From assembly GCA_027452005.1 (NCBI GenBank), contig DAIDHF010000029.1, forward strand, positions 1 through 35,050: 35,050 nt of DNA, given 5' to 3'. This document shows positions 8,077 to 16,014 of the stretch, one piece after another (the first letter of the stretch is position 1; each line of letters starts with the position of its first letter). The position numbers and the translations under genes were made by a program. The stretch comes from Acidimicrobiales bacterium. Lineage in GTDB: Bacteria; Actinomycetota; Acidimicrobiia; Acidimicrobiales; JAKAVM01. A model generated the notes under the pieces. It worked only from the letters and a program-made list of their open reading frames with translations. It was not told the origin of the DNA and did not search any database.

Positions 8077-8824
8077 TAGATGTTTTCTTGAGAACAATGA
8101 CCAGATTCCAAGTAATTACCTCTCTGATCAACGGTATTTTCACTACAAAGTTAGTCCATTTAGGGTAGTACCTTGGGAAAACCGCTTGAATGTCGAGTGA
8201 TTTGGCCGACTTGGCCCATTTGAGAACATCTGATATGTGCAATTTGAACAAACTCAACCCAAACAAGTTCTTGGGTGCCCTCCCATATTTGCGCTCATAG
8301 CGCCGCGCCGACCATGACCCACCTAGATAATGATACGGAGATGTTTCATGGCCTCCCCATGGAGACAGCCAGTTTGTGAAACCAAGATAGAGAAGTCCGC
8401 CGGGTCTCAGGACTCTAGCCATCTCTTCGAGCATGAGAGCGGGCCCTTCAACGTGCTCTAACACGTTCGATGAATAACTTACGTCCACAATACTATCTCT
8501 TATTGGAAGATATCGGCCATCTCCGCGGACTCCTCCCGTAAAGCTATGCTCGCCAAGGACCATCTCGTTCTCGTCATACTCGACCGTGTACGCCGATGCC
8601 CCCACTTGCCTCAAGAGTTCTCCCACGTATCCAGAACCTCCTCCAACGTCGACCACGATCTTGTCTGAGAGATCCAAATACTCCGAGAGCCTGTTGACTG
8701 TATCTTGGGCCATAATTATTCCAAATTGCTCAGGGTTGGAACCCTCGTATCGAAAGGCCTTGAGCAATGAGACCGAGCGCCCTATATTTCGCTTCGCACT
8801 TAGTTGTCTATTGTGGACACTCAT
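8069..8824 (-). CDS. Class I SAM-dependent methyltransferase
   Basis: This 251-residue protein has a Methyltransf_11-like Rossmann domain. Motif I is 'VVDVGGGSGYVG' (about residues 57-68), the acidic residue after strand 2 is in 'TVEYDENE' (about 80-87), and 'GDGRYLPIRDSIVDVSYSSNVLEHV' (about 101-125) covers the later motifs, including the 'SNVLEHV' typical of small-molecule and sugar methyltransferases. The C-terminal half has aromatic residues and a hydrophobic end that may touch the membrane. It is translationally coupled to the AftD-like gene and follows two glycosyltransferases, so methylation of a glycan or lipid-linked sugar is the natural guess. The target is not determined. Confidence 0.88.
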   Translation of the reverse strand: MSVHNRQLSAKRNIGRSVSLLKAFRYEGSNPEQFGIIMAQDTVNRLSEYLDLSDKIVVDVGGGSGYVGELLRQVGASAYTVEYDENEMVLGEHSFTGGVRGDGRYLPIRDSIVDVSYSSNVLEHVEGPALMLEEMARVLRPGGLLYLGFTNWLSPWGGHETSPYHYLGGSWSARRYERKYGRAPKNLFGLSLFKLHISDVLKWAKSAKSLDIQAVFPRYYPKWTNFVVKIPLIREVITWNLVIVLKKTSNV

Positions 8825-8890
8825 AACAGTTCTTGCTAATTTCTGGTCAATTATTCCGGTTGGACCGAGCGAAAGGTCGATCCGACATTC

Positions 8891-9973
8891 TTACTCATTT
8901 CCGTTTACTTTTCTTAGCAAGTCCTCAAATTTCTGCCCCGACCGCCTCCAGGTGAACTCCCGCGAGCGTTCCTGGGCATTTGCTCCAAGCCGACCTAGTT
9001 CCTGTGGGTTGTTTGCGAGGTAGATCCAGGTACTTATTAAGTCCTCCTGGTTAGAGACCAATACTCCGGTTTGCCCGTCAATAACTGCCTCTGATACACC
9101 CTCGGCCTTATAGGCCAAGGTGGGCGTTCGAAAGTAGGCGGCCTCGATAATGACGAGGCCCCATCCCTCATGGTGGGCCCCATGAACTAGCATCCATGAC
9201 TTACCAAGTAATTTGTTTCTTTCAGACAAATCAACTCGACCCAGAAACCGGACTCGATCACCAGCCAACTTCTCTAGACTCTCACGTTCTGGACCATCTC
9301 CAACAACCAATAGTTCGCCCCTGACTGACTTTGATACCTCATCCCAGGCTTCCAAAATCAAGTGGGTCCGCTTGTGTGGAACCAGTCGACCCATCACCAC
9401 AAAGATTGGGTCTTTAGACTTTATGGCCCCCCACTCCCCAACTATCTCACTGTCTTGGCTGTCGACAATGTCGACTCCGCTGTGAATAACCTCTATTTGC
9501 TCTTCAGAAATTCCTATTTTGGCAAGGGCTGACTTTGTCGACTGAGAGATGGCTACGAACTGGGTCCGACTATAGATCCGTGGCATAAGTACGGATTCAA
9601 GAAACTTGCCTAGTAGTGTTCCCAGGGTCCCGAACTTCGTCTGCCACTGATCTGTGTGAACATGATGGACCAAACAGATCCGGGGCCCACGCCACCAGAT
9701 TGGTGAAAAAAATGGAATCCCATTCTCCACGTCCAAAAGAACATCCCAATCCCTATAATGTTTGAGCACTATCAAGGGGGCCTTGAGATATTGAGAATAT
9801 ACCCCACCAGATTCAACCACCGGGTAGGGTCTTGGCCCTATAGGTCCTCCACAGACCAGGGCTACCTCATGCCCCGCCCGTTGTAGCTCTAGGGCCAGGC
9901 GGTGGATGACAACCTCTGAGCCACCAGACTGTGGATTAGCCAGATCTCTCCACGATACTATTACGACCCTCAC
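8891..9973 (-). CDS. GT4-type glycosyltransferase
   Basis: This 360-residue GT-B glycosyltransferase has the N-terminal domain 'VVIVSWRDLANPQSGGSEVVIHRLA', where the Gly-Gly loop and following helix contact the acceptor. The C-terminal domain has 'FVVMGRLVPHKRTHLILEAW' and the donor site 'HHEGWGLVIIEAAYFRTPTLAY', the usual EX7E-like region. The GTG at 9973 is chosen because it lies 19 bp after the preceding stop and opens directly into the first beta strand. A start at 10060 would add 29 untypical residues and overlap the upstream gene. It sits between the GT2 gene and the methyltransferase and probably acts in the same cell-envelope glycan pathway, with an NDP-sugar donor in the cytoplasm. 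Donor and acceptor are unknown. Confidence 0.88.
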   Translation of the reverse strand: MRVVIVSWRDLANPQSGGSEVVIHRLALELQRAGHEVALVCGGPIGPRPYPVVESGGVYSQYLKAPLIVLKHYRDWDVLLDVENGIPFFSPIWWRGPRICLVHHVHTDQWQTKFGTLGTLLGKFLESVLMPRIYSRTQFVAISQSTKSALAKIGISEEQIEVIHSGVDIVDSQDSEIVGEWGAIKSKDPIFVVMGRLVPHKRTHLILEAWDEVSKSVRGELLVVGDGPERESLEKLAGDRVRFLGRVDLSERNKLLGKSWMLVHGAHHEGWGLVIIEAAYFRTPTLAYKAEGVSEAVIDGQTGVLVSNQEDLISTWIYLANNPQELGRLGANAQERSREFTWRRSGQKFEDLLRKVNGNE

Positions 9974-9992
9974 GTGAAGTTTGTATCGTGGA

Positions 9993-11147
9993 TTACGCCA
10001 CCCCGAGAGACTGAAGAAGTTCTCGGGCTGTTCTGTCGTCACATACCACACACACCTCATCAGTCACCGGATCGGGTATAGCGCGAAAAGCATTCAAGAT
10101 TGGTGAAGCTGCTGGGTGAACAAGCATATCGGTGCTTACCAACGACTGGGTAACTTTACAACCAGACAACCTACCCTCGAGCCTTACTTTAATCGCCTTA
10201 GCTATCGAGGCATCTAACCCGGGGAGTAAACACAACGCTCCTCTCGGCCAAGTAATTATTGGATCAGAGTACCTGACGCTAGCCCGGAGAGCCGTTACAA
10301 CCTCTCCGGGACCCATTCTAGAACCGTTAGAGTTTGACTGGATAGAGAGTGCCTGAACAGGCATTGAGCTTCGCCAGTTGGCCACCGATCTCATAACGTC
10401 AGCTGCCATTGGAGCAGAGTGGATAAGTGGCCTCACGTGGCTCCCCTTGACATCTGTCCAATCGACAGGAACCTCTTGGATCCTCATTGTCAGCTTGGAC
10501 GCAAGCATAAGTATCTCAACATCAAAGGCATATCCCTGAATTCGCGACAGATGAAACAACAACTTGGCGGCTGGACCTCGGAATGCCTTGAATCCACACT
10601 GGGTGTCTAAAATCTCAAGACCTGAAACCGACCTTACAAATCGGTTGAACACGCGTCCAAAAAGTATTCTGCCTGGATCTGCACAGTTGATGGTGGAGTC
10701 TGGATGTGACCTTGATCCAAGAGCGACTTCACAAAATTCCAGGCGTTCAAATAGTCTGTCTAGACCGCTAGGACTTGAGGCCATGTCGGCATCGGCAAAT
10801 GCAATTATGCTACCGCGGGCCTGGCCAACGCCACTACGAACCGCCGCCCCCTTTCCTTGATTTGATGCAAGGCGTAAAAGGGTGAAGTTTGGCACTTCGA
10901 CCAAGATCGATCCAGCAAGAGACCCGGTTTCATCGGTACTCCCGTCATCGACCACAATTATCTCGTCACGTTCAAGATCAATGACCTCAAGTAGCTTAGG
11001 AAGTGAAGTCGGAATTCGTGATGCCTCATTGTAGGCGGGTATGACAATAGATCTTACGATCTTTGATTTCGAAGTACGTGATTCAACAATCGTTGCCTCG
11101 GCGACCTCTTGGTAGCTACCCCGAGTCGCTGATCGGTGAAGTTTCAA
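9993..11147 (-). CDS. GT2 glycosyltransferase (polyprenyl-phosphate sugar type) with extra C-terminal domain
   Basis: This protein has 384 residues. Residues 32-255 form a GT2 domain of the DPM1/GtrB-like class: 'SIVIPAYNEASRIPTSLPKLL', 'EIIVVDDGSTDETGSLA' (61-79), 'NQGKGAAVRSG' (96-106), the DxD at Asp119-Ala-Asp121, and 'LDTQCGFKAFRG' (180-191), a signature of enzymes that charge polyprenyl phosphate. No C-terminal membrane helices follow. Instead there is a roughly 100-residue segment (284-384) with 'LRASVRYSD' and 'RGALCLLPGLDASIAKAIKVRLEGRL', reminiscent of a degenerate nucleotide-cyclase/GGDEF-type fold without its catalytic motif. The TTG start at 11147 has a GAGGGG-like site about 10 bp upstream. 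It is the likely supplier of a lipid-linked sugar for the AftD locus, which is inference. Confidence 0.85.
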   Translation of the reverse strand: MKLHRSATRGSYQEVAEATIVESRTSKSKIVRSIVIPAYNEASRIPTSLPKLLEVIDLERDEIIVVDDGSTDETGSLAGSILVEVPNFTLLRLASNQGKGAAVRSGVGQARGSIIAFADADMASSPSGLDRLFERLEFCEVALGSRSHPDSTINCADPGRILFGRVFNRFVRSVSGLEILDTQCGFKAFRGPAAKLLFHLSRIQGYAFDVEILMLASKLTMRIQEVPVDWTDVKGSHVRPLIHSAPMAADVMRSVANWRSSMPVQALSIQSNSNGSRMGPGEVVTALRASVRYSDPIITWPRGALCLLPGLDASIAKAIKVRLEGRLSGCKVTQSLVSTDMLVHPAASPILNAFRAIPDPVTDEVCVVCDDRTARELLQSLGVA

Positions 11148-11177
11148 AATTTCAATGCCCCTCTAACCAGTAAGTTG

Positions 11178-11924
11178 CTACTGGTTCAATATCCCGCCGA
11201 GCATTCCCCCGATTCCCCCGCCGCCAGAGCTGGATTGAGCTTGGGGAAGATAAGGTAAAAGCGCGTGAGCCAGGTTTGGAATTGGAAGCGACTGGAGCCA
11301 GACTTTCCCAGGTCCCGTTAGAGCAGCCAAGAAGAACCCATCCCCACCAAAGAGCTTGTTCTTGATCCCTGGAACGGTCGTGATATTGAAGCTGACTGAT
11401 TCTTCGAAGAGTCCAACGTGTCCTGGGTGTACCCGCAAAAGTTCTCCTGGGGCCAGGTCGTACTCGACGACCTCTCCGTCGAGTTCAATCCAAGCCTGGG
11501 CCTGCCCTTGAATTTTCTGCAGAAGAAATCCCTCACCGCCAAAGATTCCCGCACCAAGGGACTGTTGAAACCCCACCGACACCTCGATCCCCGGTGTGGC
11601 GCACAAAAACCCGTGGCGATGAGCCATATAACCACGCCCCGGTTCCACGGTCACAGGAAAGATCTGTCCGGGCATCTTGGTAGCAAAGGCAATGATTCCC
11701 GGGCCTCCTTGGGCGGTGTACTCGGTCATAAAGAGCCCCCCTCCGCCCACCATTCGCTTTAGGCGACCAAAGGTCCCCGAGGGCGCTCCTGCCCTGGTGG
11801 AGGTCTGCAAGCCAATTGCTGCACTCATCCAGGAAAGTTCACCGGATTCTGAGACAATAGTCTCACCGGCTTCTAGTTTGATCTCAACCACTGGCAGAGT
11901 GGTTCCAATTATTTTGCTCTCCAC
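11178..11924 (-). CDS. AIM24 (DUF124/TIGR00266) family protein
   Basis: This 248-residue all-beta protein belongs to the AIM24 family. Typical features are 'LEAGETIVSESGELSWMSAAI', 'GGLFMTEYTAQGGPGIIAFAT', 'FLCATPGIEVSVGFQQSLGAGIFGGEGFLLQKIQG', 'APGELLRVHPGHVGLFE', 'FGGDGFFLAALTGPGKVWLQSLPI', and a glycine-rich C-terminal tail ending near 'GGIGGMLGGILNQ'. Bacterial members have no settled biochemical role; the mitochondrial namesake affects inner-membrane organisation. The GTG at 11924 is chosen because AGGAAGG lies 6 bp upstream, whereas the in-frame start at 11978 has no such site and adds unconserved residues. It lies 30 bp before the GT2 gene and within the glycan run. Confidence 0.88.
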   Translation of the reverse strand: MESKIIGTTLPVVEIKLEAGETIVSESGELSWMSAAIGLQTSTRAGAPSGTFGRLKRMVGGGGLFMTEYTAQGGPGIIAFATKMPGQIFPVTVEPGRGYMAHRHGFLCATPGIEVSVGFQQSLGAGIFGGEGFLLQKIQGQAQAWIELDGEVVEYDLAPGELLRVHPGHVGLFEESVSFNITTVPGIKNKLFGGDGFFLAALTGPGKVWLQSLPIPNLAHALLPYLPQAQSSSGGGGIGGMLGGILNQ

Positions 11925-11930
11925 GACGAT

Positions 11931-11937
11931 CCTTCCT
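11931..11937 (-). promoter_or_regulatory. Shine-Dalgarno site for the AIM24-family gene
   Basis: AGGAAGG on the minus strand, 6 bp before the GTG at 11924. This decides the start of that gene. Confidence 0.65.
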
Positions 11938-12017
11938 CTTGGGGTGCCACTTTCGTCAATTAGATACAATAGGCCCAATTCACCAATTGCTCAAGGAAAA
12001 CCTGGAAATCTGCCTTT

Positions 12018-13226
12018 CTAGGGTGCCCCCAGGTAGGGACCTGACGGCAAAAAGCCCAGTCGTGCAATGGCGACCGGCCGGGGAGTATAACTGCTCCCCC
12101 GGGCCGCCCATGGAGAGTACGTAATCCAGTACTGGTCCGAACTAGACTGAAATATTGCTGACTCTCCAGTCCCAGTCCCCTGGTCATTTGAGTTCAGCCA
12201 GACCCCCAACTTGTCACATGGACCCAGTGGACCTAGGCACTTGGCAAGTGAGATTGAATAATCTGGTTGGTTATACCAGCTAGACGAGTAAAATAACCAG
12301 TAGGCGTGCTGGGCAAAAACTAGCTGTCCGTCTTCTACAATACGACCCTCCCAGGGACGGTCAGCCGTAATGAGTTGGTGAGGCGAGCCCAACAAAGTGG
12401 TCCCATTAGGGGCCAGAGACTGAACCCATATTATCGAGTGTGTGTTTGAGTTCACATCGGCGTTGTCATCTGACTTCCAGATTAGATAAAGGGCACCTGA
12501 TGGGTCGACAAAAACGTGTGGGTCAATGGATCCAAAGCGTGAGGTCTGGCAGATCTGTGGAAAGGGAGTCATTGCAGGGCTAAAAGGCCCTTGAGGGCTT
12601 GGAGAGCTTGCCCAACCAATGCACTCAATTCCGTTATCGGCCGCACTTGGATTAGTTAGATTCTTGACCAATGACGAGTACCACATAACGTATCGGCCCT
12701 GGATATAATGCACATCCGGGGACCAAGTAAAACAACACTTGGCCCAGGGAGGTAGAGTTGGAAGTGCATCAATGGGATTTGACCAGTTGATCAAGTTGGT
12801 CGAAGTTCGCAGCTGAATATTTGGTTGTGCAACATTCCCCTGGCTTGCGTACATATAGTACGTGTTCCCACGTTGGACTATAAAGGAGTTGGGTGAATCA
12901 CCAGCCGGGGTATCTGGAGTTACAATAAGTGCGGGTTCCTGAGGCAATGCCGGAAACACCAATTGCCCTAGAGCCTGCTCCCACATGCCAAATGCTCCCG
13001 GGACGTTGGACTGACTAGATTGAAGGAAAGAGTACGTTTCAAGTCCGACCAAGACCACAATCGCAATAAATATTACGAGGCTCACATATAAAAAATTCAC
13101 GCGAGGGCGTTGTTGGGGTTGCCAAAGCCGCTCAAGTTTTCTCCCTAAAATCCCGGGTAACACCTTAGAAGGCCCTCGTGAGAGTTCAAATGAGCCACGG
13201 TCTGAGTCAATTACTTGTTGGTTCAC
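12018..13226 (-). CDS. Membrane-anchored GH43-like glycoside hydrolase
   Basis: This 402-residue protein has an N-terminal cytoplasmic tail of about 43 residues, one membrane helix ('FLYVSLVIFIAIVVLVGLET', about 45-64) and an outer five-blade beta-propeller-like domain. GH43 hallmarks are 'DSPNSFIVQRGNTYYMYAS', 'CFTWSPDVHYIQGRYVMWYSS', 'GSIDPHVFVDPSGALYLIWKSDD' (the Asp usually tunes the acid pKa) and 'EGRIVEDGQLVFAQHAYWLFYSS', where the Glu is a candidate general acid. GH43 enzymes cleave arabinofuranosyl or xylosyl linkages, so an arabinan-trimming role next to the AftD-like gene is attractive. The N-terminal catalytic base is less sure by eye. Start is GTG at 13226 with a weak ribosome site. 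It is probably the first gene of the minus-strand run, divergent from fumC. Confidence 0.82.
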   Translation of the reverse strand: MNQQVIDSDRGSFELSRGPSKVLPGILGRKLERLWQPQQRPRVNFLYVSLVIFIAIVVLVGLETYSFLQSSQSNVPGAFGMWEQALGQLVFPALPQEPALIVTPDTPAGDSPNSFIVQRGNTYYMYASQGNVAQPNIQLRTSTNLINWSNPIDALPTLPPWAKCCFTWSPDVHYIQGRYVMWYSSLVKNLTNPSAADNGIECIGWASSPSPQGPFSPAMTPFPQICQTSRFGSIDPHVFVDPSGALYLIWKSDDNADVNSNTHSIIWVQSLAPNGTTLLGSPHQLITADRPWEGRIVEDGQLVFAQHAYWLFYSSSWYNQPDYSISLAKCLGPLGPCDKLGVWLNSNDQGTGTGESAIFQSSSDQYWITYSPWAARGSSYTPRPVAIARLGFLPSGPYLGAP

Positions 13227-13331
13227 TTCTTAGAAGCCTAACCAAGAGTTGGCCACAAGTGTTGACTAGGCCTGGACAGTTTTTTGAACCCTATTTGCCA
13301 TCACCACGCATTAGCTCACAGACTTGATCTC

Positions 13332-14756
13332 GTGAGTAATAATACCAATTTTGAGAATCCAAAAATAGGCAGTTCTGAAGGCTTTAGGGTCGAGTCAGAT
13401 TCAATGGGATCCATAGAGGTCCCTGCCAGCAAGTACTGGGGGGCACAGACACAGAGATCTCTCCACCACTTTGGGTTTTCCGGCGACCTTATCCCTACCC
13501 CGGTTATCAAGGCATTTGGTGTGCTCAAAAGATCGGCCGCACTGGCTAACTGCGATCTCGGAGTACTAGACAAGGAGAAAACCGATCTCATCGTTCAAGC
13601 CTGCGACGAGGTAATCTCAGGAACCCTTGAAGCTCATTTCCCTCTCCGAGTCTGGCAAACCGGGTCTGGAACCCAGTCCAACATGAACGTGAACGAGGTA
13701 GTCTCCAACCGGGCTAATGAAATGGCGGGCGGAAAACTTGGCTCTAAGTCTCCAGTGCATCCCAACGATCACGTCAACATGTCCCAGTCCTCTAACGACA
13801 CGTTCCCCACGGCCATGTATGTTGCGGCTAGTACAGAGCTCCAGGTCACCCTAATTCCAGCTGTTGAGACCTTGCGCGATGCGCTTAGGGTAAAGCGAGA
13901 TCAATTTTCTAACGTGGTAAAGATTGGTCGTACCCATCTCCAAGATGCCGTGCCAGTAACACTGGGCCAGGAGTTTTCTGGTTATGTCTCCCAGCTTGAC
14001 GACGCACTCGAACGAATTCGCTCTACCATTGAAGGTCTTGGTCAACTGGCAATTGGAGGCACCGCCGTGGGGACGGGGCTAAATGCCCCCGAGGGATTTG
14101 GAGATCTGGCAGCTAGCTACATCAGCCAGGCAACCGGGCTCAGATTTGAGTCTGCCCAGAACAAGTTTGCGGCTCTCGCCTCACATGATGCACTGGCATT
14201 TGCAAGTGGTGCCCTGGCTAGTCTAGCTGGGGCCCTTATGAAGATTGCCAACGACATCAGGTGGCTGGGATCTGGACCTCGAAGCGGGATCGGCGAGTTG
14301 ATCTTGCCCGAAAACGAGCCAGGTTCGTCAATTATGCCCGGGAAGATTAATCCGACCCAGTGTGAGTCAATGACCATGGTATGCCTACAGGTCCTGGGCA
14401 ACAACACGACTATCTCCATGGCAGCAACTCAGGGGAACTTTGAACTAAATGTGTTCAAGCCGGTGATGATATTCAACTTCCTCCATAGCGTGGACCTTCT
14501 CCAGGGCACCTGTCATGGGTTTGCCAAGTACTGCGTTGAAGGCATTGAGGTCAACCAAGAGCGGATAGATGAACTGCTTGAGCGTTCTTTGATGCTAGTT
14601 ACGGCTCTCAGCCCTAGGATTGGATACGACAAGGCAGCCCAAATTGCCCACAAGGCCCTACACGAAAATACAACTCTAAAGCAGGCTACGTTAGAGCTTG
14701 GGTATCTCTCGGAAGGGGACTTTGATGACCTGGTTCGGCCCGAAAAAATGGTATAG
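13332..14756 (+). CDS. fumC: Fumarate hydratase class II
   Basis: This TCA-cycle enzyme interconverts fumarate and malate in the cytoplasm as a homotetramer. Signatures are '[26 protein letters not shown]' at the N-terminus, '[15 protein letters not shown]', '[21 protein letters not shown]', the superfamily signature '[11 protein letters not shown]' (about 14323-14355) and the C-terminal '[17 protein letters not shown]'. The GTG at 13332 gives 474 residues, close to the family length. An in-frame TTG at 13284 would add 16 untypical residues, and neither has a clear ribosome site. The last 71 bp overlap the opposite-strand MFS gene. It could act on a related dicarboxylate such as aspartate, but the residues look like fumarase. 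Confidence 0.95.
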   Translation: MSNNTNFENPKIGSSEGFRVESDSMGSIEVPASKYWGAQTQRSLHHFGFSGDLIPTPVIKAFGVLKRSAALANCDLGVLDKEKTDLIVQACDEVISGTLEAHFPLRVWQTGSGTQSNMNVNEVVSNRANEMAGGKLGSKSPVHPNDHVNMSQSSNDTFPTAMYVAASTELQVTLIPAVETLRDALRVKRDQFSNVVKIGRTHLQDAVPVTLGQEFSGYVSQLDDALERIRSTIEGLGQLAIGGTAVGTGLNAPEGFGDLAASYISQATGLRFESAQNKFAALASHDALAFASGALASLAGALMKIANDIRWLGSGPRSGIGELILPENEPGSSIMPGKINPTQCESMTMVCLQVLGNNTTISMAATQGNFELNVFKPVMIFNFLHSVDLLQGTCHGFAKYCVEGIEVNQERIDELLERSLMLVTALSPRIGYDKAAQIAHKALHENTTLKQATLELGYLSEGDFDDLVRPEKMV

Positions 14757-15912
14757 CAGCCAATAGAAGGGCCAACACCCCAACCAGGATTCCAAACCCG
14801 CATACACCATTCCAGCCGAGGTACCCGTAGATGACCGACGCACCACTTGAACCAATTGTACCCCCGATAAAAAAGGTGACCATATAGATCGTGGTAACCC
14901 GTGAGCGGGCCTCGGGTCGACGTTGATAGATAATAGCCTGATTGGTTACATGCAGTCCTTGCGTCCCAACATCAAGAACCACAATTCCTACCAACACACT
15001 CCAAAGGTGTTCTGAGCCGACCAGTAAAAATACGAACCCGATGATTGAAGCTACGAGCATTGCAACCGTCAAGGGTTTCTCAAGGGACCTATCCACGAGC
15101 CGACCGGCAACCGAGGCCATCAAGGCTCCACCCGCCCCGGCAAGACCAAATAGCCCGATTGTTAGGCTTGAGTAGTGAAACGGTGGTCCACTCAGTAAAA
15201 ATGCAAGCGTTGTCCAAAGTGCCGAAAACATACAGAACGAGGCGGCCCCAAACAATGACCTACGTCTAATAACCGGGTCGCCGGTGGCAATTTGAAGGGT
15301 AGAACTAAGTAGGCGACCATATGGCTGAGGATCACTTGCAACAAGATTGGGAAGATTTTTGGCCAGAAACCCGGCCAAGATAACCATCAAGGCGCTTGCT
15401 ACTATGTATATCGTCCTCCAAGAGGAAAATTGGGCTACAAACCCCGAGACGGTTCGAGCAAGAAGTATCCCGATAAGCAGTCCGCTCATTATACGACCCA
15501 CAACGGTGCCTCGTTCGGCCTCAGGGGCCAAGGTAGCCGCAAAGGGTATAAGGATCTGGACTACCACCGACGACAGCCCGACAACAACTAAGGCGGCCAT
15601 CAAAACTGGCATAGTACTAGAGCTCCCCGAGAGGACTAGAGAAGCAAAACAGGCCCCAACCATGACCAGTACAAGGGGTTTGCGCCTAACCATATCTCCC
15701 AGGGGGACGACAAAGACAAGACCCAAGACGTAGCCCGCCTGAGTAACAGTTACGGTTAAACCAGCCGTAGTGCTAGAAACTCCAAAGTCCCTGGCCACAG
15801 AGTGTAGAAGGGGTTGGATATAGTACAAGTTGGCGACCGACACTCCGGCAGCAACCGCAAAAACTATCACGAGCTTGCTAGAAAGTTCTGGGGCTGTCTG
15901 TGGATGGTTCAA
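14686..15912 (-). CDS. MFS transporter, drug/sugar efflux type
   Basis: This 408-residue protein has about 12 predicted membrane helices. The motif between helices 2 and 3 is '[15 protein letters not shown]', the classical MFS loop, and the N-terminal half starts '[37 protein letters not shown]', typical of the YnfM-like and arabinose-efflux-like exporters. Proton-coupled export of a small molecule is likely; the substrate is unknown. The coding 3' end overlaps the fumC 3' end on the opposite strand for 71 bp, and both proteins look full length, so the overlap appears real. The start at 15912 is ATG, 102 bp from the divergent large MFS gene. Confidence 0.88.
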   Translation of the reverse strand: MNHPQTAPELSSKLVIVFAVAAGVSVANLYYIQPLLHSVARDFGVSSTTAGLTVTVTQAGYVLGLVFVVPLGDMVRRKPLVLVMVGACFASLVLSGSSSTMPVLMAALVVVGLSSVVVQILIPFAATLAPEAERGTVVGRIMSGLLIGILLARTVSGFVAQFSSWRTIYIVASALMVILAGFLAKNLPNLVASDPQPYGRLLSSTLQIATGDPVIRRRSLFGAASFCMFSALWTTLAFLLSGPPFHYSSLTIGLFGLAGAGGALMASVAGRLVDRSLEKPLTVAMLVASIIGFVFLLVGSEHLWSVLVGIVVLDVGTQGLHVTNQAIIYQRRPEARSRVTTIYMVTFFIGGTIGSSGASVIYGYLGWNGVCGFGILVGVLALLLAAIPFFRAEPGHQSPLPRDTQALT

Positions 15913-16003
15913 CGTAAAGTTACTTTCGGTATGCTGAAATCATTGTAGAATCTCACAGTTCAACCCGGAAACTCGATACGATGTTTTTACCGGAAGTTTA
16001 TCC

Positions 16004-16009
16004 AGGAGG
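16004..16009 (+). promoter_or_regulatory. Shine-Dalgarno site for the large MFS gene
   Basis: A perfect AGGAGG, 5 bp before the TTG at 16015. This supports TTG as the start codon. Confidence 0.75.
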
Positions 16010-16014
16010 ATCCG

